DNA of 64,000 bases, taken from contig NZ_CANKXG010000015.1 of the NCBI RefSeq assembly GCF_947487575.1, positions 1 to 64,000 of the forward strand, written 5' to 3'. The notes below the pieces were generated by a model. The model was not told where the DNA came from, searched no databases, and saw nothing but the letters and a program-made list of their open reading frames with translations. The DNA comes from an uncultured Algibacter sp. (lineage in GTDB: Bacteria; Bacteroidota; Bacteroidia; Flavobacteriales; Flavobacteriaceae). This document shows, piece after piece, positions 35,498-44,024 of the stretch. Position 1 is the stretch's first letter; every line of letters begins with the position of its first letter. The translations under genes and the position numbers were made by a program.

Positions 35498-36352
35498 ATG
35501 AAAGAAAATATAGATACACCTATAAAGCTAGATTTATCTAAACACGACAATATTCCAAAACTGATTCATGTCTCATGGAAAACAAAAAATATATTAGACA
35601 ATAAATCCCCAATTATTTTAAATGGTTTAGCTAATCTAAAAAAAATAAACCCCAATTATAAATTAGAAATCAGCGACGATAAGGATGTTGAAATATATCT
35701 AAAAAGTAAATTAAGAAAATGGGATTATATCAAGATTAAAAATAAAAAGATTGTAGAAAAAATTGATTTATGGAGATTATTCAAAATTTACTATGAAGGA
35801 GGGATTTATGTTGATATAGATAGATATTGTAACATACCCTTTGATGATATTATAAAAAATGGAACTAAATGTATCTTACCAACTTGCGGTAATATCGATT
35901 TTTCACAAGATTTGATGATAAGCTGTAGAGAAAATCCAATATTCAAAAAAGCAATTGAATATAACTTGGCATCCAGATTTATAATTAACCCTCGTGGAGT
36001 ATTTCATTTAGGCCCTCCAATATATATGCGAGCAATAACAGAGTGTGTTTTTGGTAAAAGAGAAAAAAGAAAACCTCCTAGTCTGGTAATGAATAATTAT
36101 AGGTTATCATTAAAAAATTCAAAATACTTTCAAACCTATAAAGAAAACTTACCAAACGATTCATTAATCTTCAAATATGACAAAAATAATTTTCAAAATG
36201 GTAATGGTCTAGGAAAAGCTGAGTTTTATGATTCACAAAAAATTACACCATGGAGTTCCGGATATGACAAAAACACGATTATTTTATTAATTATTTTTCT
36301 GTGTATTGCAATCTTAATTATAATAATAAAGTCAGTGGCTAACACAGTATAA
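35498..36352 (+). CDS. GT32-type glycosyltransferase with C-terminal membrane anchor
   Basis: 284 residues. The start IPKLIHVSWKTK and the sugar-nucleotide/metal motif Y-V-D106-I-D108 inside YYEGGIYVDIDRY are those of DXD-type GT32 enzymes (capsule synthesis or OCH1-like). A single hydrophobic helix of about 20 residues at the end (from about 259) would anchor it in the membrane with the catalytic part in the cytoplasm. It is a lone gene, more A/T-rich than its surroundings, next to an IS110 remnant, so it may have been acquired. The sugar and acceptor are unknown. Confidence 0.8.
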   Translation: MKENIDTPIKLDLSKHDNIPKLIHVSWKTKNILDNKSPIILNGLANLKKINPNYKLEISDDKDVEIYLKSKLRKWDYIKIKNKKIVEKIDLWRLFKIYYEGGIYVDIDRYCNIPFDDIIKNGTKCILPTCGNIDFSQDLMISCRENPIFKKAIEYNLASRFIINPRGVFHLGPPIYMRAITECVFGKREKRKPPSLVMNNYRLSLKNSKYFQTYKENLPNDSLIFKYDKNNFQNGNGLGKAEFYDSQKITPWSSGYDKNTIILLIIFLCIAILIIIIKSVANTV

Positions 36353-36562
36353 AATTAATTGCTAGTTATAGTATACTTACAAAAGTCCTTGCGGACTTTC
36401 TATCTGTGATTTATTTGCTAAATTAGTGCTTAAACACGCAACGAAATTATACACCAAATGTTAACACGAACCTTTCCAGAAAAATCCATACTTTAAATTT
36501 AAAACATTAGTTAGCTGATACTTGCGTATTCTATGATTAAAACAAACAAAATCTTATTTTTT
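36353..36562. other. gene-free stretch behind the glycosyltransferase
   Basis: The 471 bases between this gene and hflX hold no intact gene. There is a short hairpin (36382-36399, AAAGTCC/GGACTTT), then A/T-rich sequence without recognisable signals, then the IS110 remnant and a dispersed repeat, which have their own entries. Confidence 0.6.
36382..36399 (+). terminator. weak hairpin behind the glycosyltransferase gene
   Basis: AAAGTCC, TTGC loop, GGACTTT, about 30 bases behind the stop. The T-run is short, so termination is uncertain. Confidence 0.35.
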
Positions 36563-36696
36563 TAAGCGGCAAACTTCATAGTGTCAACATATGGTATTTG
36601 TCTTTTAACAACAGTAAAGATTCGCGCAATTAATTTATTTCTAATAATGTTGATTGTACTCATTTTGCTTTTACCTGTAGCTATTCTTCTTTCAAG
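36563..36696 (-). pseudogene. 3' remnant of an IS110-family transposase
   Basis: On the minus strand an open frame of about 44 codons ends in TAA and reads LERRIATGKSKMSTINIIRN followed by KLIARIFTVVKRQIPYVDTM and KFAA. This is the end of IS110-type DEDD transposases (GKxKM-xxNxIRNKLxxRVFxVxxR). The upstream part of the gene is gone: at 36697 the sequence changes abruptly into a dispersed repeat. No element ends can be seen. Confidence 0.75.
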
Positions 36697-36818
36697 AATT
36701 GAGGCATTTGTTGAGGCTCCTCGCAGAAAGCGACTGCCGAAATGTTTACATTCATGAATTCAATATTATAAAATATAAACCAATGAATAAAGCCCGACCC
36801 CTTTTCGGGGTAACGTCC
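36697..36818 (+). repeat. dispersed hairpin repeat, family A, truncated copy 4
   Basis: Starts inside the element (AATTGAGGCATTTGTTGAGG) and ends GACCCCTTTTCGGGGTAACG. About 45 A/T-rich bases split the GCGACTGCCGAAA and AAGCCCGACC blocks that are adjacent in copy 2. Its end lies five bases from the hflX stop codon, and its start abuts the IS110 remnant. Confidence 0.65.
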
Positions 36819-36823
36819 AAACA

Positions 36824-38023
36824 TTACTTCATGTCTTCGTAATTATAATCTGGATACAAGAAATGGTTGTACGGAAAACGTGTAACATGAATGTCGCGAA
36901 CCTCATCGTACACGCGCTTTTTAAAATCTTCTAGATTACTTTTATTTAATGCCGAAATAAATAATGCGTTGTTGCCTACTTTATTCATCCAAGTGCTTTT
37001 CCATTCTTCCAAAGTATAATGTTTTTCGGTACGTTCGGTTTCTAAATCGTCTTCATCTAGAGGTTCTGCATTGTAAGCATCAATTTTATTGAATACCATT
37101 ATAGTCGGCTTATCGCCACTTTTAATCTCACCCAAAATCTTCTCAACAGAAGCAATATGCTCTTCGAAATTAGGATGCGAAATATCCACAACGTGAAGTA
37201 ATAAATCGGCTTCTCTAACCTCATCCAAGGTACTTTTAAAACTATCAACCAATTGCGTTGGAAGCTTACGGATAAAACCAACCGTATCACTCAACAAAAA
37301 TGGGAGGTTTTGAATGACTACCTTTCTAACTGTAGTATCTAGCGTAGCAAAAAGCTTGTTTTCGGCAAATACTTCACTTTTACTAACCACATTCATGAGT
37401 GTTGATTTACCAACATTGGTATACCCAACCAGCGCCACACGAACCATTTTACCACGGTTACCGCGTTGCACGGCCATTTGCTTATCTATAGTTTTTATTC
37501 GTTTTTTTAGCAACGCTATTTTATCACGAACTATACGTCTATCTGTTTCAATTTCGGTTTCACCGGGTCCGCGCATGCCTATCCCCCCTTTTTGACGTTC
37601 AAGGTGTGTCCACATGCCTCTTAATCGTGGGAGTAAATATTCGCATTGTGCCAGTTCTACTTGAGTTCTTGCATAACTAGTTTGTGCACGCTGCGCAAAA
37701 ATATCAAGTATTAGATTGGTTCTATCTAGAACTTTTACATTAAGAATTTTACTAATATTTCGTTCTTGAGCGGCCGAAAGTTCATCATCAAAAATAGCTG
37801 TATCAATCTCATTTTCTTTTATAAATTGGCTAACATCTTCCATCTTACCCGTTCCTATAAACGTTTTAGGATTTGGCATGTCCATTTTTTGAGTAAAACG
37901 TTTAACAGCATAACCGCCAGCTGTAAATGTTAAAAACTCAAGCTCATCTAAATATTCTTTAGATTTTTCTTCATCCTGATCTTTAGTAATAATACCTATT
38001 AAAACAGCCTTTTCTAAACCCAT
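36824..38023 (-). CDS. hflX: ribosome-associated GTPase HflX
   Basis: A 399-residue GTPase that splits stalled or stressed ribosomes. The N-terminal HflX domain (GTGKMEDVSQFIKENEID) and the glycine-rich GGIGMRGPGETEIETDRR linker come before the G domain: G1 at G200-T208 (GYTNVGKST), G3 LLSDTVGFI, G4 MVFNKIDA. Complete length. It stands alone, with TAACTTTG at 38058-38065 as a likely -7 box on the minus strand. Confidence 0.96.
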   Translation of the reverse strand: MGLEKAVLIGIITKDQDEEKSKEYLDELEFLTFTAGGYAVKRFTQKMDMPNPKTFIGTGKMEDVSQFIKENEIDTAIFDDELSAAQERNISKILNVKVLDRTNLILDIFAQRAQTSYARTQVELAQCEYLLPRLRGMWTHLERQKGGIGMRGPGETEIETDRRIVRDKIALLKKRIKTIDKQMAVQRGNRGKMVRVALVGYTNVGKSTLMNVVSKSEVFAENKLFATLDTTVRKVVIQNLPFLLSDTVGFIRKLPTQLVDSFKSTLDEVREADLLLHVVDISHPNFEEHIASVEKILGEIKSGDKPTIMVFNKIDAYNAEPLDEDDLETERTEKHYTLEEWKSTWMNKVGNNALFISALNKSNLEDFKKRVYDEVRDIHVTRFPYNHFLYPDYNYEDMK

Positions 38024-38057
38024 ATACGCCTCTCAATTATAAAAAATATTATATTGG

Positions 38058-38065
38058 CAAAGTTA
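38058..38065 (-). promoter_or_regulatory. -7 box of hflX
   Basis: TAACTTTG on the minus strand, 34 bases before the hflX ATG. No TTTG is seen 20 bases further up. Confidence 0.4.
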
Positions 38066-38099
38066 CATAATTGAACTGATTATTATTTGAAAAAATACT

Positions 38100-38119
38100 C
38101 CTCGATATTTATATCGAGG
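38100..38119. repeat. palindrome between hflX and the EEP gene
   Basis: CCTCGATAT and ATATCGAGG, nine-base perfect arms around TT. It is followed by a degenerate GTCATTCC-type repeat at 38132-38157, so it may be a repeat end or an operator. Confidence 0.5.
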
Positions 38120-38160
38120 TTTCACCTGAAAGTGTCGTTCCTGCAAATGCAAGAATCTTA

Positions 38161-38186
38161 AATAAAGAATTATCAAATTCTTTATT
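38161..38186. repeat. perfect 11-base inverted repeat
   Basis: AATAAAGAATT (38161-38171), ATCA, AATTCTTTATT (38176-38186). It lies 17 bases ahead of the TATTTTTG box of the EEP gene. It could be a hairpin or a binding site. Confidence 0.5.
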
Positions 38187-38202
38187 TTAATATTTTTAAG
38201 CC

Positions 38203-38210
38203 TATTTTTG
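38203..38210 (+). promoter_or_regulatory. -7 box directly before the EEP gene
   Basis: TATTTTTG, then ACCT, then the ATG at 38215. The spacing is the same as before thiL. The -33 position holds TCTT, so the match is partial. Confidence 0.35.
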
Positions 38211-38214
38211 ACCT

Positions 38215-39183
38215 ATGACAGACCCTTTTGAAGATATTCCCGTTCGCCATGATATGCAAACTGTGGCGTTTTATAATGTTGAAAATTTATTCGATTTAAA
38301 GAACGACAAATATAAACATGATAATGATTTCTTGCCAGGTTCGATTAAAAACTGGACGCCAAAACGCTACGAAAACAAATTACGGAAATTAGGTTATGCT
38401 ATTTCAAATATTGGAAGACGTGAAACTGGAAAACATCCTGCTTTAGTGGGTTTAGCTGAAGTTGAAAACGCTGTTGTAATTAAAGATTTAATTTCATCTA
38501 AACATTTAAAAAACTGTAATTACGATTTTGTGCATTTTGACTCGCCAGACGAACGCGGTATTGATGTCGCTCTTTTGTATGATAGAACTGCTTTTAAAGT
38601 TCTGCACTCTGAAGTGTTTTCTATACCTCTTACTGATTTAGATGGCACTCCAGATTATACAAGAGATATACTATTAATTTCTGGAAATTTAGATGGTGAA
38701 AAAGTGCATGTTATTGTAAATCATTGGTCATCAAGACGTGAAGGTGAAAAAGAAACCGAGTTTAAACGTATAGCCTCTTCTGAAAAAGTAGGCGATATTA
38801 TAAAAACGTTAAAAAATGAGGACGACCATGCTAAGATTTTGGTGATTGGCGATTTTAATGATGACCCGCATAGTAAAAGTGTTGCACGTTTAGTTGATGA
38901 TTATGGTTTATATAACACCATGGAGACCTTGCGTTCTTTTACGCGTGGCTCTGTAAAACACCGACGCCAATGGTTTATTTTCGACCAAATTTTAATCTCA
39001 ACTAATTTTTTTAAAAGCTCTAAAAATGAATTTGAGTTTTTTAAGGCTAATATTTTTGATGAGGATTTTTTAAAGCTTTTTAAAGGGCCTTATAAAGGAT
39101 CTCCCTTTAGAACTTATGTTGGTCCAAAATATAAAGGCGGTTATAGTGACCACTTTCCTGTTTATGCTATTTTAAAAAAGTGA
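38215..39183 (+). CDS. endonuclease/exonuclease/phosphatase-family protein, no signal peptide
   Basis: 322 residues of the DNase I-like fold. Active-site blocks: FYNVENLFD, LAEVENAVV, DERGIDVALLYD, VNHWSSRREGE, IGDFNDDP and SDHFPVYA. It is a relative of the exported protein at 44025 with the same motifs in order (ERGIDVALL/ARGIDVALL, VNHW, SDHFPVY) but starts with MTDPFEDIPVRHDM and no signal, so it should act in the cytoplasm. The substrate may be nucleic acid or a phosphoester. It lies in the locus with TonB receptors and another nuclease. Confidence 0.85.
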   Translation: MTDPFEDIPVRHDMQTVAFYNVENLFDLKNDKYKHDNDFLPGSIKNWTPKRYENKLRKLGYAISNIGRRETGKHPALVGLAEVENAVVIKDLISSKHLKNCNYDFVHFDSPDERGIDVALLYDRTAFKVLHSEVFSIPLTDLDGTPDYTRDILLISGNLDGEKVHVIVNHWSSRREGEKETEFKRIASSEKVGDIIKTLKNEDDHAKILVIGDFNDDPHSKSVARLVDDYGLYNTMETLRSFTRGSVKHRRQWFIFDQILISTNFFKSSKNEFEFFKANIFDEDFLKLFKGPYKGSPFRTYVGPKYKGGYSDHFPVYAILKK

Positions 39184-39561
39184 TTATGTAGCTTGATAAA
39201 GTACATAGGTTAATCCCAAAATAACAATAGGTAATAACCATAGCAACCAAATGTTATACGAGAGTTTTTTCTTTTTAAGCATTTTAGCATTTAGTACTTT
39301 ACGTTTTCTACCACCGTATTGCATCCAGTTTTTGAAATAAATAAAAATGGTAACCAAAACGAACAATGTCCAAGCTTTTGAAGCAGACATTGTTGTTACA
39401 TGCATTTGCCTAAAAAAACCTGCAAAAAAAACACCAAGAAGCAACAGTAAACTACATTGTAACATAGTTATATAAAAAGTAGCAATACTATTGGCTTTTT
39501 TATTTTTTCTTGTTTTATAATGTTGAAAAAAATGAAAAAATATGGAGTCGAATGTGGTCAT
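39184..39561 (-). CDS. small membrane protein with three helices
   Basis: 125 residues with hydrophobic helices at about 27-48, 64-80 and 103-121 and a very basic loop (KTRKNKKAN, YGGRKRKVLNAKMLKKKK) between them. I do not recognise a family. Its stop meets that of the plus-strand EEP gene. On the minus strand it lies 39 bases behind the DUF5689 lipoprotein gene and could be transcribed with it. Confidence 0.65.
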   Translation of the reverse strand: MTTFDSIFFHFFQHYKTRKNKKANSIATFYITMLQCSLLLLLGVFFAGFFRQMHVTTMSASKAWTLFVLVTIFIYFKNWMQYGGRKRKVLNAKMLKKKKLSYNIWLLWLLPIVILGLTYVLYQAT

Positions 39562-39600
39562 ATCAGTATTTAATACGCCAAAGGTAAAATTATTGTTTTA

Positions 39601-41037
39601 CTATTCAACATAATCCACGCTAATTTCATCCAATTCATAAATACCATCAAAAGTATCTTGTCCGCTTCCTGTAAATTTAAAAGCAATATGCATAGTTCCT
39701 GAAATACAAGATAAATCTACATTACCAGAGCTGAACCAAGGTGCAAAAGAATCAGAATCTTTAACCACATATGCTGCCGACAATACACCCCAAGTTGCTG
39801 AAGTTATATTGGCTTCTTCTCCATCCCAATCTAACGAATACAGGACTTCCATATAACTACTATCTGCAAGACTATTTGAAGTTTTAAAACGCAAGGTTTC
39901 ACCATCTTGAGCATCTAAATTTATGGCTGGTGTTATTAACCAGCCTATATTACTAATATCACCAGAACTAGATGATTGAAATCTAGCAGACCGACCTAAC
40001 GATGCATTTGATGATGTTGATGTATAACCTTCCCATGCTTCCGTGCCTGTTTCCATATAATTTGTCCACCCATCAATTTCTATTGGTCTGTTATTTCTTT
40101 GGGGTTCAAAATCTTCATAAAATAAATTTCCAGTACCCACGCTTGAAGCCAGACCACAAGTTAATTCCAGTGGATCGCAACGCTCAGTATTTTCAAAATT
40201 AACGGCAACCGAACTATTTATGACAAGTACGTTAAAATTATCCCTAAAATCGCGACTAAAAACACCCGTTACACTTCCTTTTCCTTGCGGAACAATAAGG
40301 GTTTTGAAATCGGAAAATGTACTGGTTTGCATAATTATTTGAATACCAGAATCGCAACTCTCTAATAAACGTAAACCATCAAACTCATCAAACGATTCGC
40401 TTGCAAAACTTGCTCCTAATTCGAATCTATTCAATTGCATATTATCTAACTGAATCAAGGTGTTTTCATCATTTTCAGTTAAATCAGCTAAACCTGAAAC
40501 TTTGGGTTGTATCTCTACTATTTCATTACTTCTCAATACAATCTCTTTGTATTCTGTAGGTTGAATTTGCTCGACATTAACAGCATCGCCTTTTCCAATA
40601 GTAATTACGCCACTGGTTCCCCCAATAGTTAAGCCTTGTAATTTTACATATACTTTTTGACCGAATTGATAGGTATCAGATAAACTACTCACATTTATAT
40701 CGACTTTAAAACCTAGTCTTGGGTCATTATCTGGATTACTATCATCAGTCTTATTTTGAATGATTAACTCTTCAAAAAAGTTTCCTGCCTTATCGGAAGA
40801 CACTACATAACCTACAATATATACATCATCATTTATTACTGCAGTTGTATTCCCTCCATTAACGGCTTGCTCATAAAGTGATTTAATAGCTTTGAATGTG
40901 GTTAATTTTTCTGCAGGAATCATTGAGTCCTCACTTGAAATATTTGGAACTCCAAAATCATCGTCTTGTACACAAGACATGGTTACTAGAAGCAACCCAA
41001 TAAAAGCAAATACTGCATTGTTAATTTTTGTTTTCAT
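39601..41037 (-). CDS. DUF5689 surface lipoprotein with choice-of-anchor J domain
   Basis: 478 residues. The lipoprotein signal ends at C22 (VTMSC). An OB-fold-like DUF5689 region follows (VYIVGYVVSSDKAGNFFEE ... GQKVYVKLQGLTIG), and the last 200 residues are a carbohydrate-binding-module-like choice-of-anchor J domain (YEDFEPQRNNRPIEIDGWTN ... GWLITPAINL ... DFDGIYELDEI-like end). It lies 51 bases behind a TonB-dependent receptor gene and is likely its surface partner, holding the substrate over the channel, in the way SusD-type proteins do but without their fold. OB folds often bind nucleic acid, which fits the nuclease neighbours. Confidence 0.82.
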   Translation of the reverse strand: MKTKINNAVFAFIGLLLVTMSCVQDDDFGVPNISSEDSMIPAEKLTTFKAIKSLYEQAVNGGNTTAVINDDVYIVGYVVSSDKAGNFFEELIIQNKTDDSNPDNDPRLGFKVDINVSSLSDTYQFGQKVYVKLQGLTIGGTSGVITIGKGDAVNVEQIQPTEYKEIVLRSNEIVEIQPKVSGLADLTENDENTLIQLDNMQLNRFELGASFASESFDEFDGLRLLESCDSGIQIIMQTSTFSDFKTLIVPQGKGSVTGVFSRDFRDNFNVLVINSSVAVNFENTERCDPLELTCGLASSVGTGNLFYEDFEPQRNNRPIEIDGWTNYMETGTEAWEGYTSTSSNASLGRSARFQSSSSGDISNIGWLITPAINLDAQDGETLRFKTSNSLADSSYMEVLYSLDWDGEEANITSATWGVLSAAYVVKDSDSFAPWFSSGNVDLSCISGTMHIAFKFTGSGQDTFDGIYELDEISVDYVE

Positions 41038-41050
41038 AATTTATATTTTA

Positions 41051-41074
41051 GATTCCTGCCTTTACAGGAATGGC
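41051..41074. repeat. single GATTCCTGCC...GGAATGGC repeat
   Basis: GATTCCTGCCTTTACAGGAA at the spacer between receptor and lipoprotein genes, a degenerate copy of the hairpin at 3109-3132. Confidence 0.55.
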
Positions 41075-41088
41075 AATTCTCTTGGTCT

Positions 41089-43890
41089 CTAGAATCTATA
41101 ATTCACATTTAAAAAGTAAGTAGCACCACGACCATACCAGTATTTAGAACCAAAAACCTGAGTATCTAAAGCCTTATCATCTCTTAATTCTCGGTAATTA
41201 GCATTTCTGCCTTGCTCAAAACCTCCTGTTTTAAACACCTCATCTAAAAGGTTGTTTACACTTGCAAAAACGCTAATGTATTTACTTCCAATTTTCCATG
41301 ATTTTCCACCAACCAAATTTATAACCATGTAATCATCAAAACGTTCTTGTTTTAATAAATCTCTAGCTAAATCTTTCTCATAATCATTAAATACATTGCC
41401 ATCAAAATCTGTGGTAAAATTTGAAGAACGCGTTAACGGACTTATATCAATATACGTATTGGTCAAGAAATTTGCCATAGCTCCAAACCACCAAAAATCG
41501 GGGTCACGATATTCAAAACCTACCGAATACGCCCTATGTGGCCCAGCTGCTATTTTGTAATTCTTTAGATTGGATTGTCCGAAATCTTTAAATCCATTGA
41601 CAAAACCTGCCGCAACAGACTCTTTATCTGCTTCGGTAGTTAAATACAAATTGGGATTATTGGCATAAGTAAATTGACCAACCGAAGCAACACCTTTAAG
41701 TTTTATTGTTGGAGTCACGTGAGCTTCAATACCAAATTCTACTCCTAAATGTTGTTTATCTACACCTTGCAGAATCTCTTGAACAAAAGCAACATTATCG
41801 CCTCCAATACCATCGGCAAAGAAAAAAGAGATTTCATTCGCATCTTCTATCTTTGTGTAATATCCAGTTAGTTTCGCTTTGATAATTGGCGAACGAAAAA
41901 TATAACTCATGTCTGTAGATAGTATCTTTTCTTCAGTGATATTAGGCACAATGTTATGATTTTCTCTTGAATTAGAATAGGTATTTCTTAGTGATGGTGC
42001 TCTAGACAAATAACCACCGTTAGCATTTAATAAATGCTTTCCTGAAATTTTATAAGTTGCTCCACTCTTTAAACCGAAGCCTGTGAAGGTTAATTTCTCT
42101 CCCTTGTCTAAAGATGAATCTGGAAATGCTCCATTTTGATACATACCTTCTCTTTGATATTGGGTATTTGTTACACTTCCTGAAATATAAAAATCCAATT
42201 TATTATATGTGAATTGCGCTTGAGCGTAGCCATTTAATATATTGGCGAATAGATTGTAATTATATTTAAAGGTATCGCCTTCCCTTACCAGCCTGTTTGG
42301 GTTTTGTAAATCGTTTTGGGCTTCATCAATATCTGTGGCAAATTGGTCAATATCTAAATAAGTATCAGCACCTAACAAATCTAAAATTTGGGCATAATTT
42401 TCAGATTTTAATCTCTGATAATTTAACGCTGCATTTAACACCACATTATCATTTAGTTCTGTGTTCAATATTGAATTTAAAGTAAATTGTGTGTCATCAA
42501 CTCGGTCTTCGTATAATGCATAAACGGCATTTCCTCCTGTTTGTGCGTTTGATATATTCGCTTGATATAACACATTCCAATCTGTTTGTCCGTTATCTTG
42601 AAATTCTTGTAAGGCCTGGTATGCAAATTCTAAATCATCAGGGAAATTACGTTCAAAATAGCTTGGTAGTTTTTGATAATATGTTGGGCTTGGGTTAGCG
42701 CCTCCGCCTTCTGGAAAGCCATTTACTAAATCGGTGCCATTGTTATCTAAACGGCTATTCCCAAGTTTCCCAAACTGATATGCGGCATTAGTGTTTAACG
42801 TAGTTTTTGAAGATAAATCCCAATAATGATTCAACATAAATATAGGCTCTTCAACCTCCTTTATTCTAGAATTACGCTTTTTACCATCTTGCCAACCCCA
42901 ATATTCATTATATCTAATACCTTTTAAATCAAAAACTTCTTGGGTATTGGGAGATGATTTCCCTCTACGATTGGGCGCATACATTCCTGTAAAATTTAAG
43001 CTATGCTTTTCATTTAGTTTTTTTTCAACAGAAAGAAAGAAGGAATTCGCATCATAAATTGTGGCATCTTGATAACCTTCATTTCCCCAACGTCTTCCTA
43101 TAGAAATAGTATATGCCCAATTATTTTTTAAAAGCCCTGAAGCATAAGTTGCCATCAATCTGTTAGTATAACTTCTATTTGAAGATGAATAAGTAATTCG
43201 ACCTCCCGATCTTGCTTGAGACGCTCTTACATTAATATTTGTAGTTCCTAAAATAGCCCCAAAATTATAACTTGACGGAGATAATCCTGTGGTTAATTCT
43301 TGATTTCGCATGACATCATTTAAACCACCCCAATTGCTCCATTGAGGCCTACCATTATAGATCTTGTTCATGGAAATACCATTGATAAGCACTGAGCCAT
43401 TTTCTGAATCTAATCCTCTTAACCTGAAAAACGATTGACTAAATTCAAAAGCCGCAGTGCGTTGAAACACATCTAACGAAGATGATAATAAACCTGTAAT
43501 ATTATCTGCGCCACTAGAATCATTATCCAATTCATCATCAGATAATGTTATGGTAAATAGATCTTGACTTTGAGATAAATCACGCTCTAAAGTCATGTCA
43601 GAGATATCTACTATTTCTCCTTCATTTACAACAATAGGAAAGCGTTTGGTATTGTATCCTGATTTGGAAATCTTAACAACTTGTTCGCCTAAAGGAACAT
43701 CTGAAGAAAACATGAATTCGCCCTGAACATCAGTTAGTAAAGTAAGACCGGTATCTTCTAAATAAACCATTACATTTAAAATGGGTTGAAATGATACTGC
43801 ATCCTTAACACTTCCTCTTACAATCGTCTGTTGAGAATGCAAGGAAATTGAAAAAAAACTGAATAAAAAAATGAGGGTTAATTTATTCAT
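41089..43890 (-). CDS. TonB-dependent outer-membrane receptor (partner of DUF5689 lipoprotein)
   Basis: 933 residues from MNKLTLIFLFSFF; the signal ends near 20 (SLHSQ). An N-terminal carboxypeptidase-regulatory-like domain (VRGSVKDAVSFQPILNVMVY) is followed by the plug (LINGISMNKIYNGR, GLSPSSYNFGAILGTTNINV) and a 22-strand barrel ending in TYFLNVNYRF. It imports a large or scarce substrate with energy from TonB-ExbBD. The upstream ATG at 43941 would read through promoter sequence. The divergent exported nuclease gene shares the intergenic region. A nucleic-acid or phosphorus-related substrate is inference. Confidence 0.88.
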   Translation of the reverse strand: MNKLTLIFLFSFFSISLHSQQTIVRGSVKDAVSFQPILNVMVYLEDTGLTLLTDVQGEFMFSSDVPLGEQVVKISKSGYNTKRFPIVVNEGEIVDISDMTLERDLSQSQDLFTITLSDDELDNDSSGADNITGLLSSSLDVFQRTAAFEFSQSFFRLRGLDSENGSVLINGISMNKIYNGRPQWSNWGGLNDVMRNQELTTGLSPSSYNFGAILGTTNINVRASQARSGGRITYSSSNRSYTNRLMATYASGLLKNNWAYTISIGRRWGNEGYQDATIYDANSFFLSVEKKLNEKHSLNFTGMYAPNRRGKSSPNTQEVFDLKGIRYNEYWGWQDGKKRNSRIKEVEEPIFMLNHYWDLSSKTTLNTNAAYQFGKLGNSRLDNNGTDLVNGFPEGGGANPSPTYYQKLPSYFERNFPDDLEFAYQALQEFQDNGQTDWNVLYQANISNAQTGGNAVYALYEDRVDDTQFTLNSILNTELNDNVVLNAALNYQRLKSENYAQILDLLGADTYLDIDQFATDIDEAQNDLQNPNRLVREGDTFKYNYNLFANILNGYAQAQFTYNKLDFYISGSVTNTQYQREGMYQNGAFPDSSLDKGEKLTFTGFGLKSGATYKISGKHLLNANGGYLSRAPSLRNTYSNSRENHNIVPNITEEKILSTDMSYIFRSPIIKAKLTGYYTKIEDANEISFFFADGIGGDNVAFVQEILQGVDKQHLGVEFGIEAHVTPTIKLKGVASVGQFTYANNPNLYLTTEADKESVAAGFVNGFKDFGQSNLKNYKIAAGPHRAYSVGFEYRDPDFWWFGAMANFLTNTYIDISPLTRSSNFTTDFDGNVFNDYEKDLARDLLKQERFDDYMVINLVGGKSWKIGSKYISVFASVNNLLDEVFKTGGFEQGRNANYRELRDDKALDTQVFGSKYWYGRGATYFLNVNYRF

Positions 43891-43903
43891 AGTTAATTTT
43901 GAG

Positions 43904-43971
43904 ACACGTATTAAATTGAAAAGTAACGTGTTAAAAAGCAAAATTTACAACATTTATTATAAACACGTAAC
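43904..43971. promoter_or_regulatory. candidate shared operator: three ACACGT half-sites
   Basis: The divergent region holds ACACGTATT (43904-43912), GTAACGTGTT (43923-43932) and AACACGTAAC (43962-43971). The second and third are inverted with one mismatch, and the third overlaps the plus-strand -7 box. They might bind a regulator shared by the receptor and nuclease genes. Confidence 0.35.
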
Positions 43972-43975
43972 TTTG
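43968..43975 (+). promoter_or_regulatory. -7 box of the exported EEP gene
   Basis: TAACTTTG. TTTA lies exactly 20 bases upstream (43944-43947), close to the TTTG consensus. The start codon used is 49 bases downstream. Confidence 0.5.
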
Positions 43976-44024
43976 GCTTAGGTTTTGTATTAAATTAATA
44001 GTGAAAATTTCTTTAGATAAATCA

